Assembly (NCBI GenBank): GCA_033030425.1
Contig: JAUFSD010000006.1
Span: 124,001-188,000 of the forward strand
Direction of reading: 5' to 3'
Source: Verpa conica
Taxonomy: Eukaryota; Ascomycota; Pezizomycetes; Pezizales; Morchellaceae
Length of the DNA stretch: 64,000 bases
Each line of letters begins with the position of its first letter. Positions within the stretch are counted from its first letter, which is position 1. Below are positions 33,849 through 43,664 of the stretch, piece after piece. The position numbers and the translations under genes are program-made. The notes under the pieces are model-generated. The model saw only the letters and a list, made by a program, of their open reading frames with translations. It had not been told where the DNA came from and ran no database searches.

Positions 33849-34232
33849 CACACCACATAGTAGCAGTACGCTTTGGCCCAATAGACGTAAAATCTCAGGT
33901 GTCCGGGTCTGACAAACAAAGTAAGCATAATAGCAGGGCCCCCTTCAACCAGCGGCAATTGCCATAGCCCGCCAATGACGAGACTCACTAATCAGCTAGA
34001 ACTGTCTTGTTCCAGCGATTCCCCCGCGTTCTCGGACAATTTCATGTTTTGTGTTGGGCAGAGACTTTTCAGCACTTTGCAGAGTAAGGCTCGACACGTG
34101 GTCGGTTATCGATAAGGGTGCACCAACATCAAGCATGTGTGCGTGTGCCTTAGATCACCCTCACAGCCGGCTCCCAGCTACAGAAAATCCGGGCTCTGCT
34201 TCCCTGGTAGCGAAAACTCGTATTCCATCGTC

Positions 34233-36468
34233 ATGGCTTCACATGATTTTATTCATCTCAACTCCATGCAGGAGCTTGCAGGTTGGAAGCCGGAATTCTC
34301 TTTTCAGCATGTCTCCAATGTCTCCAACACCCCGCTTCGACGCCGTCCTACTCCGGCACGGTGGTCATCTGACCACGTCCCCACTGAAGGGTCTGTCCCA
34401 CGCGTTCTAGTATGCCACGACTTCAAAGGAGGCTACCACCCCTCGGAGTCTTCCCAGGGCCGTTGTCCCTTTAATGAAGTGGTTTACACAGCAGAGTACC
34501 TCCAATATGTCTCGACATTTGTGTATTTCTCGCACAAGAGGGTAACGATTCCTCCAGCACCATGGATAAACTTGATGCATCGAAACGGAGTCAAAGCGCT
34601 CGGAACATTTATTGTTGAACATGATGAAGGGAGCATCGAGATCGCGAGAATACTCGAAAAGGGCTCAGAGGGTGAATTCTTGTTCGCAACTCAGCTCGCA
34701 AGGATAGCGGAAACCTACGGCTTTGATGGTTGGTTGATGAATTTCGAGTCTAGTTTCCCCCCATTACAGTTCAGTCCATTCAAATTACAGGAATTTCTGA
34801 GAGAGCTGAAAAGTGCCACGGAGGCCCTCGTCCCTGGTAGCGAGATAATATGGTAAGTATATCTCCCGACATTCTCTATTCCGTTTTTGTCTGCGTGATT
34901 TGGAATTTTTTCCCTCTTACAATACCAGGTATGATGCTTTGACGATTTTAAACCAAGTCCACTGGCAAAATGGCCTCACCCTTCTGAATGTCCCGTTTTT
35001 CGCTGCCACGGATGCAATATTTACAAACTATGGCTGGCGTGAGATGGGACTCCACCAAACGGCTATAATGTCGCGGGTGTTTTCAAGACCCTCTGATGTC
35101 TATACGGGTATAGACTGCTACGGACGCGGCTCGTTAGGAGGTGGTGGATTTGGGGTTGGAACGGTTCGTCCTGTTTTTATCTTGATAATAACCTACAAAT
35201 CAAGTCCCATCAGGCGATTAATGAACTTACATTATTATTCGCCTCTTGTTCATTAACAGGCTCTTTCAGAAGTTCGCAAAAGGGGACTTTCAGCAGCATT
35301 GTTTGCACCTGGGTGGACTTTTGAGAACTTTGATGGGAAGGACTTTCATTCAATTGACAAGCGGTTTTGGATTGGTGATGAAACTGGTCCTCCTACCCCT
35401 GGCCCTGTATCTGATTTCACGACGATCTGGGAAAGCGGTTCAGAACATTACTTCTATACAAACTTCAACCGAGGTTTTGGGAAAGCTTTATCATTGAAAG
35501 GAGAGGTAAAAACAATGGGACCTATCCCTTTCGGATTTATATGTAGGCAGAGGCTAACTACAAAGAATCTAACCTAGAAAATTTTGGACATGCCATGGGT
35601 TCACATAGGCACACAATCAATCCTCCCCTCCTTCCACCCTAAGAACAAAGACATTCTGAAATGGGAGTACACGGACAGATTAGCCTACACAGGCAACTGG
35701 TCCCTCTCTATCACAGCAACCCTTCCACCAGTCCCACCAGAAGGTGACTACCCCGAATACTCATGCCCACTATACAAGCTCGGCGTCAGAGTTACACGAG
35801 ATCTAGTTTTACAGTTCACATACCAACTCCCTACGAGTACCGGAGAAACTCTAGGCTTCTACTGCGATATTGTGTCCAATTGGGGAAATGAGAAAGAGCA
35901 GAAAACAAGAAACAGGTATGATCTAATAGAGTCAACACCCATCGAAGAGTCGGAAGGATGGGTCACCGCATATGCACCAGTGCTTGAGGGTTTCCAAGAC
36001 GATATAGAACAGCGTATTGTAGAAGTTGGTTTATTCTACAGAGCCCCTGTCGCAACCCCGCATACCGGTAGAGCCTCCATAGATTCTTACCCAAGACCTG
36101 GAGTTCCGACCCGTGTAGCGACGCTCGGCGAGATACTCATTACAGCCCTCGATACGGAAAATGAGAACCAACCCTCATCCATCGGCAATGTGGTCCCAAG
36201 TTATACCGAGGACAAGAGGCCGAAGCTATCGTGGAATGTCTATGCGATAGGTGGCAGTGACATTGTTCAGAAGAAACGGGGACAGGGAATGTGGAGTAAG
36301 CTTACAAAGGACTTTTCTTGGTTTATTGTTTGGAAGGGGAGTGAGTTTGTGGGTGTTTCACATTGCTTGGAGTTTGTGCTTGATGATTTGCTAGGGGAGG
36401 ATCTGGAGAATGCTGAGTGGAGAGTAGATGGGGTTACATGGGAAGGGGCAGTTTTTGCTGGTCCTTGA
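34233..36468 (+). CDS. GH85 endo-beta-N-acetylglucosaminidase (cytosolic ENGase)
   Basis: Four exons in phase: 34233-34852, 34929-35163, 35260-35505 and 35578-36468, giving 663 aa. The glycoside hydrolase family 85 signature is clear: VCHDFKGGYHP near residue 61, YVSTFVYFSH near 92-101, NGVKALGTFIVEHDEG near 118, and the active-site motif DGWLMNFES (D165, catalytic N170 and E172). Exons 2-3 continue the barrel (NYGWRE, VYTGIDCYGRG, LFAPGWTFE), and exon 4 encodes the C-terminal beta-rich domains. GH85 enzymes cut the chitobiose core of N-glycans, leaving one GlcNAc on the protein; in cells they act on free oligosaccharides or misfolded glycoproteins. No signal peptide is present, so cytosolic action is likely. 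An earlier in-frame ATG at 34137 exists, but the 34233 ATG fits the family start better. Confidence 0.93.
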
Positions 36469-37766
36469 TGCTTAGCATCTTCTTTAGAAATTGCATGAAA
36501 CATGCTTGTGTGTAATTCGACAGACTTGTGCCACTTCTATAAAAATTTGCAAATTTTAGCCTTAGGGCCTTAGGTTAAGACATGATCAGCGGTTTTGTGG
36601 GTCTCTTTTTGCTCATGGGAAGGATGTGCAGTGGATATTGAGGATGTTTATTGGCGAGTGATATTCCATGAGCCTCCAAGATCTCAGGTCCGTTACCCCT
36701 AAGGGGATTCCTGAAAGGTCAAGCCCTAGAATCCACGGGTAAAACTAACAAAAAAAAAACTAGATTAAAAGGCTACGGATAACTGCCAAAGGCTCGCCGA
36801 AAAGCCCTACCTGGACCCTTAACTATGTCATCAGGGTGCACTCCGGAAATCTCCATCCCAGAGAGCTGGTTACTGGATGACGGAGAATATGCGGACCATC
36901 GTCTGGATAGGTCCCATAACGTTACTGAGTGGCCTGTGCGGCTAGTGTGTTTCAGGGATACCAGGTGAATGAAAGAAACACTGTCTTGAACCGCCTCGGG
37001 AGCCCCGATGCCAAGCCGATAGATTTTCCAGGTTCTTTTTCGAATAGCCTAAGGGGAATCTGAGACGCTAAATATCGCTAACTGAAAAAGTATCGCCGGT
37101 GCTGTAACCAGGCTAAGGTTGCCTTTTCCGGTTGCTACTTGTACGTAGCGTAGCTTCAGGCATACATGTACCCCAACTACTTCCTAGGCACTAGTATTGT
37201 ATAGGAAACAACTAGTATGGAGGGCTTGGTGACACCTAGAACTTTAATAATCTTCCTACCTACTTGTGGATTCTGATTCTTCGCACACTTTTGTTTTAAT
37301 TTTATTTTAACCCTTTGGTGGTTCTTGGCCCCGTTTCCTTCTTTATCCAGTTTGCTTCACAGTCTTTACTATCTAGGTTGAGCCTTTAATACTACTTACA
37401 TTCTTTTTATAAGGTCAAGAACAAGCTATGTTTTAAACCAGTTCTACCTTTGGATATCTATTTTGATAACTGAAATGCAAGACCCTGGTATGTGTCACGA
37501 CAAGAAAAAGAAATACAGTGACTGATAGGAAAGACAGGAAACTCCAATACTCTACCCTTTCTTTCTTGCTCCTGCGGTCTGTGACTGCCGCTGTACCCCG
37601 TCACCAGTATGGTCATGATCACAACTAATAGGGGCTTTTTGATATTTTAAACACTTTCTATTTGCAGTTACAACTCCAATATACACCAACGAACCCCTAT
37701 AGAAGTGTAGAATTTGATGTCATAGACACCAAAGAACCATCAAAAAGTAACCAATCTAGTATTAAA
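36469..37766. other. Spacer, nothing supported
   Basis: AT-rich DNA with no credible open frame, RNA gene or clear repeat structure that I can see. Confidence 0.45.
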
Positions 37767-38690
37767 CTACGGAACTAGAACAAAGTTATCACCAGTATCC
37801 CTCACCAATCCATAACGCTTAACAGTCAAATTATCCGACTTCTGATTAATATCATCAAAAACCTGTTGCCACGTATTATTTGCTATTCAAAAAGTCAATA
37901 CTTGTCATTCTAACAAAACCAAACAATAAAATTCTCCCACTTACTGTATCAAAGATTATAATCAGCCCCACGTTCATGTCCATCCACAAGACCGATCCAT
38001 CGAGATAATAAAATTCATTCTGCCACATCTGCTGATAGCCCTCTGGAAATACGATCCTGTTCGTCAATAAACCCATTCAAGTATCAGTCGGGTCGGTTTC
38101 AGGTTCATGTGCATCGTCCATTCTCCTCCCACCCGCAGAAGCAACGTGGAATATTTTCCCGGCGAGGCCGGTCCATGTTGCGGGGTACTAGATTGCCGTA
38201 AATACTGAATAGGCGACTTCCCAGCGGACTTAGGAGTAGCCTTTCCCGGTTATGTTGAGGCAGTTAGATCTATAGAACTAGAAAATTATGGTTCGTTGGA
38301 GACTAGGGGGGGGTGGGGTTAGGGACTTACGGGGAGCTCTGTGCCACCGAGGGAGCCAAAAAAAGGGGCTGAATAGTCACCGACAACTTTTAGAGTGCCG
38401 GTTTCACGCTCAGGGAGTAGGGTCTGGTACGATGTACATAGCTGGTGTAGCGTCCACTGTATGGACAACGGAATCATAGACTGCTGTGGCCGTAGTGGTA
38501 GCCATGGGAAGAAATGATATAGTTCCATTTACTGAATCTACAGAAGACTGAAAAACAGTTGATGTAACTTCGGAAGCTTCTGGCACAAATGCTTCACTTG
38601 TAGGCAAGACAGTTGCCGAAGTCGAGACCTCAATTGACGTCGAAGTAGTATTGGTAGGTACTCCTGCAGTTGGTATCACAATTAGTGAAG
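37767..38690 (-). pseudogene. Degraded secreted-type Ser/Thr-rich protein gene
   Basis: Several minus-strand segments read like one protein: a Thr/Ser/Val-rich part (38410-38679, with TNTTSTSIEVSTSATVLPTS), then LKVVGDYSAPFFGSLGGTELP ending at a GTAAGT donor (about 38330), an exon after CAATCTAG (from about 38192; GLAGKIFHVASAGG), then RIVFPEGYQQMWQNEFYYLD to a donor near 37948, and a last exon after CAACAG ending KRYGLVRDTGDNFVLVP with a stop at 37767. Between HEPETDPTDT and MGLLTNR lies an in-frame TGA with no intron to remove it, and the Ser/Thr part is in another frame from the next segment. This suggests a decayed gene, or introns I failed to place. The family is not recognised; the composition suggests an extracellular or cell-wall protein. 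Confidence 0.45.
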
Positions 38691-41600
38691 TTCCTTAACT
38701 TGCAGTCCCTATTGGAAAACTTTGAGGCACTGAATGGCTATAGTATATGTTAGTGGCAGTTTGTAAGAAATTAGAAAAGGAAATACCTAGATTTATTATA
38801 AGCAGTGAACCACAAGCTCTTCTATCGCTGTGTAACCACCATTATTTCATCTTAAAATACTGGCTGCAGCAATATTTCCTGTCTATTTATGATTAATTCA
38901 TTTATCTATGAATCTTTCTGGAGAAACCAGTCGAGTGACACCTCATGAAGAACACATTGCAAGACTTTTGCTTTTGCCCAACTCACTCAACTAAAAGATG
39001 TATAGTTTAGATTGTAATAATAAAAGCATTATAATGAATAATCACTAACGATTTCCATGAGGTAAGTTAAAACCATCATCGATTCTCCTCCCCTCGGGCG
39101 TTTTTCATATGCCTAGATTACAGGGGGTATAGGTTTGCCTCTTCTCCTTAAACTTATGAAACCAGTTGATAATCGTTCATTGATTGAGCAGATTGAAGCA
39201 AATGCACTAGCAAAGCTGTATTCCACTAGAGTAATCATAACTATATTTACATTCACCGCACAGAGGTCATATCACAATCTCGAAGTTAAACTAGTCAGAG
39301 AGTCATATTGCAACTCATAAAAAATATAGAGTAAGGTGACTAAATAAGCGTGGGTCTACCTAGGTAATAAAAGGAATGTGATACAGTCTGGACATGCTTA
39401 CAGGGAATTACACACTTTCATAGTCCAGTGCTCTCCCACTGCCCGACTAGAAAGCCAGAGAGAGATTATGAAGCTCAACTAGCAAACGAGAAGAGAGGGA
39501 AACTCTGTTTCTGTCCGCCGATTATAACTTTATCTAATCTAGTAAATTTGGGGTCCTAATATTTAATGTGGTTGAGTGACTTCGCCACTGCGGCAAAGTG
39601 ACTATGCCATCTGTGACGTAAGATCTACAGGCCTCACCTTGGGGGGGGGTTATCATACAAGTACCAGCTTATATTGCCGAGCGATCCTAGGTAGAAGGAC
39701 CGGGAGTCCCTTTTGGCCTAGGGTCGAATCTTTTTTATGTGTGTCACCTCCTCCTAACCCCTACTGAAGATCTGATATTTCGATGTATTCAAGCCGATTG
39801 TCCCCGCTACTGATACCGCACCTACCTTCACGATCTGGAGTTATAGCCAAGGCATTCCTGGATCGTAGCAGGGTTGCTTTTGTCCTTAACCGCTTGTTAT
39901 TATTTTATTTGATCGATGGTAAGCACACCGTAGAGCACTTTGGGAGATCAACTTAGGCAGCCTTGCCGCTGGTGGGGCGCCTTCGATGCATAAAAAGAAT
40001 GAAGGTTCCACTGCTATGGTAACGTCTAAATGTCTTATGGGGAGAATTTTACCTTTAGCGCACATGGGGGGAAATGCAGGGTGACATTAGTAAGCCTATA
40101 CTACGTTTTTCAATGTAGTGATCGTTCCCTATACCCTGTAAAACAGTCTCCTGTGCTCAACAGTTTACAGCAGTCCTATGGATGAGGGTTGGTCACACAT
40201 AGTCCCGTATCCAAATCCCTTTTTATATTGTTGCGCATGAGAATAGGAGCGGGCCTAGACCTCATAGTTAGAGTCTACTGGTCAATAATTCAATTTGTTG
40301 GGATATTTCGCTGTATCAAATTAATAAAAAAAAACCTCTAGAATTTTAACCACAAGATATCAAGTGAAATCGGACAGTGACTCGAGAACAGAATAAAGCC
40401 ACGAAATAAAAAAGTCGAATAATGTGGGAATCCTGAGTAAAAGACAGAGTTGAATAAAGAATATCAAACCCAACTAGACAACCAGCAAAGTCTCTCCTTT
40501 CGTCGTCACCCTATAACCTTCATCCACCCCTTCAAAACTTCGATATCGGAACCTTCGCTTCTAAGCCCTATAGCCGAAATTACCTTATGTCGGTCTAGAT
40601 GCACAGATAAATAATTATGGCCTCCACTGCTTCTTTTCGACACGATGGCCCTAAACATCTCGATTAAGGTATGTAGTAAAATTTAGGGAAGGAATTCCCG
40701 AGTTCAGTTCACGGACCCTCCGCTAGCTTTTTGATCCAACGCTACACCCTCACTACTAATCTCAGAATACCGGGCCGGCCCCGCGTATGGAGAGGTAAAG
40801 GAAGGGTGCGTATGCGAGAGAGAGTTGACTTTTGATCGTTTATGCTTCTTTTGAAAAGATTCCTGGAGGGGGGGTGAAATTATAAACCACAAGATCTGAG
40901 TACTAGTTCATACCGGCACCATCCTAGGACGGGCGAAAACACCTCATGTAGTATCTGAAAGAAACCACCTCCAGGGGTTGAGTCCGCCATTTATATGACA
41001 CGTTGTTCAATTATATCTCGATCAACTATTGTAGATGGTATGTACATAAACCTACTTCAGCCGGATAAGTACCCTATGACTTTCTGATTTACTGATACTT
41101 GACTCTAATCTAGGCTTAAGAGTTTACATAGTCAAACCCCTCCCCGCCGTTCAGTCCATCTTTTTATTATCAAAAGACAATGATCAGATTTAGAGTATAG
41201 TATACTCGGCCTATGAGAAGACGACAGGGGTGTCATGCTATATCATTATAAGGGAGTATGATTATAAGGAATATCATGTATAGGTTAAAAATAATAGTCG
41301 CGCCATTACAAGACGAGTATTTTTTATAGCTTGAATATTTGTATGCCGAGTGTACTGTACAGAGCTTTAAAGTCTAAATTCGAGATCACACGATCATCTA
41401 AAACATTCCACCGGCCAAAGTCTCCCCTAAAATGATTGGTATTTAGGTAGTAAATAAAGGTTTGAGGTGATAAAAAGGCCAAGATTATTACATTATTACA
41501 TAATAGTTCTAAATAGGTGACTATATGTATGAAGCTAGAAAGCTGTCTAAGTAAGCAACCTACGCCTGGGTGAGGCAGTCTTAACTATTCATAGACAATC

Positions 41601-42176
41601 ACTCGCCTTCTCTAGCCCAGGATGCGCATAAGGCGGCGTTACTTTGTCCTTGCCCCCTTCAGTAAGGTTACTAATAATTGTGTTTAAAAGCGGCTACCCG
41701 AGTACCCGCGCCGTACGCTGCGACCAGCGCACAGCCCAGTCCGGTAGAAGGCTTCCGCTCCAGGATGTTTAGCGAGATGTACTCCTAAGCTTCCGGAGAA
41801 ACCTCAAAAACCTCCTTATATGAGAAAGGCGCCCGATATATATTCTAAAAAGGGGACAAAGAAGTCATTGGCTGTAGAATGTGGCACCAAACCTAGCCCT
41901 GCCAACGGTTATGTGCTACCAGCCTTAGTTAGCACAGCACACCTTCCCAAAGAAGCCACCCCAAACAAGTATCGTCCCTCATTACCGGCGCTGCGCCATG
42001 ACTTCTCTCACCACCCAACAGGAGGCTACGCGGCTCTGATACCAAGCTAAGCTATCACGCCGCCCGCTCCCTAAATTAACCTCATCGACCACCATAACTC
42101 CAGCTCGCTACCTCCTCTACAACAACAACCTACAACCCACAAACTCATCACCAAGAACAGCTATACACACAAAACA
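38691..42176. other. Long AT-rich gene-poor spacer
   Basis: About 3.5 kb without a supported gene. It holds a copy of the GTGACTC-type repeat end (39567-39617) and a block near 39690-39725 that resembles 20990-21030. Open frames at 39135-39320, 40704-40892 and 41820-42050 are short and unrecognised. The C-rich CACC/CTACAACAACAACC stretch at about 42085-42176 is the leader of the next gene. Confidence 0.5.
39567..39617 (+). repeat. Copy 2 of a palindromic repeat end (GTGACTC...)
   Basis: TGTGGTTGAGTGACTTCGCC followed by ACTGCGGCAAAGTGACT: an inverted pair of arms, and about 80% identical to the minus strand of 32273-32327. The two copies face away from each other, so they are not the two ends of one element. 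Confidence 0.7.
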
Positions 42177-42698
42177 ATGAAGTTCTCCATCAGTGCTCTT
42201 ACCCTCCTCGCTGTGACTGCCGTAGCTGCTGCTACCAGCGAACGTGAATACACAAGCTACGTCGTCTCCTTCGAAGATGATACCCCCGATAGTGTCGTCA
42301 AAGAAGCTATGGACCAAGTAAAGGCAAATGTATACACCTACTCAAAGCTCCTCCTCCTCCTCTCTGAGCTATTACTAACATATAACTAGGATGGGATAAT
42401 CACCCACATATACCGTAGCTAGCCTACCCCCTCACTCACACCACCTGTAGTACTAACAAAACCTCGTAGATATCATCAAAGGCTTCAGTGTAGATTCTCC
42501 TACCGGTATTGAGGCTCTGACATTCATAACGGCCGATGACTACACACACAAACAGTATAAACCGAAAGTAGAGCAAGACCAAGTTGTATGTCATCCTCCT
42601 CTCTCTCTCTCTCTCTCTCTCCACCCCTATCTTACTAATGCTTTCTCGCTCAGGTTACTACTCAGCACACGAGGAGAAAGAATACAAGATCAGGTTAA
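42177..42698 (+). CDS. Secreted inhibitor-I9/subtilisin-propeptide-like protein
   Basis: Four exons in phase: 42177-42329, 42388-42412 (25-nt micro-exon), 42470-42585 and 42654-42698, giving 112 aa. Residues 1-20 (MKFSISALTLLAVTAVAAAT) form a clear signal peptide. The mature part has the I9 fold signature: YTSYVVSFEDDTPDSVVKEA (strand and helix 1), then DGIITHIYHIIKGFSVDSP (partly from the micro-exon), then ALTFITADDY and VEQDQVV at the end. Stand-alone I9 proteins such as yeast Pbi2 and Pleurotus POIA1 inhibit subtilisin-like proteases and act as chaperones. This one has no protease domain. Unlike yeast Pbi2 it carries a signal peptide, so it is probably secreted or vacuolar. The basic C terminus (QHTRRKNTRSG) is unusual. 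Confidence 0.88.
42388..42412 (+). other. 25-nt micro-exon of the I9 gene
   Basis: Sits between a TAACTAG acceptor and a GTAGCT donor, and supplies the conserved GIITHIY strand of the I9 fold. The phase on both sides requires it. Confidence 0.8.
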
Positions 42699-43664
42699 AT
42701 TGTTTCAGCCTGAAACGAATGTGAAGAGGGGCCGGGGGAGGTTTATTGCAGGGTTCATTGATTTGGCGTAATAAGGGCAGGGATGTAACTCGATACACAA
42801 AAATGTAGATTGGTTGGCTGGGTGGATTTGAACAGAAATCTTCAACGTTTCGTTCAGTATCTCATTTCTTTTGTTCAGTAGCCAGTCATGTATCGAGGTT
42901 CATTTCTTTTGTAATTTGATTATCTACTCTGGATGCAGTAGGACCGGTAACTTGGATTGTCACTTTAGAATATTTACCGAGTGAAATTCGTCAAGGCCCG
43001 GGATTCTGGTTCGCTTTTGTAGTAGTCCCTACGGCCTGTTGGATATGTATGTTTGGTAGTAGATGGCTAGGAGGTTAATGGGTTGTACGAGACCGAACTG
43101 GGCTTAGCTTGTCTGGTTTATGCAACATCAAGTACCAAAATTAATAGAGCTTTCTAAATGGTTACCCCCTGGCCCCACTATACATCTCCTAGTATTCTAC
43201 GGAAAAAGTAGTAAGGAACGTTCTCTATAATATAACGTATTATAGGTTTCCTTAAGACTAGTGGGATAAGAATGTTTAAGCAAAGGTCTACTACATAGTT
43301 ACCCCTCATATAAATATAAAACTATGGCACTTAGCCAATTACATATACTTCAGAAAATTGACATCATTAACCTCTACACAAAAGTCCCGCCCCCATTCGC
43401 TAACGTTAACCCGCCACATTCCATATCACATCCATATTGACATAAAGATATACCTCTTTCTAAGATCTTCGTTCCTTCTATCATTTACTACTAGGGAAAA
43501 AGTATGATGCTTCGGTGCTATCCATACTAGAGCCCTAATGCAACATACTTGGCATCCTTGCATCTACATATAACAAATTGTAAGTTCAACTATCTTAACC
43601 CAAACACCCCCGTAACTGGTAGCATATCAACGTACCTATGACATATTCGGCTTATAGCTTTTAA
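42699..43664. other. Convergent 3' spacer
   Basis: Unique AT-rich DNA between the I9 gene and the convergent ankyrin-NACHT gene. No feature is supported. Confidence 0.5.

Larger units (their letters stand above)
31813..34232. other. Repeat-rich spacer
   Basis: Between the transcription factor and the GH85 gene lie several inverted repeats (listed separately) and short open frames (31822-32166, 32842-33120, 33199-33471) with no recognised domain. This stretch looks like an insertion-prone accessory region. Confidence 0.5.

Noticed and set aside
34137..34232. Earlier ATG extending the GH85 protein by 32 residues
   Set aside because: The extension is Cys/Ser/Pro-rich and unlike GH85 N termini; the ATG at 34233 gives a family-like start.
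32273..39617. A 7.3-kb transposon bounded by the two GTGACTC repeat ends
   Set aside because: The two ends point outward rather than inward, and the interval holds an ordinary GH85 gene; they must be ends of separate elements.
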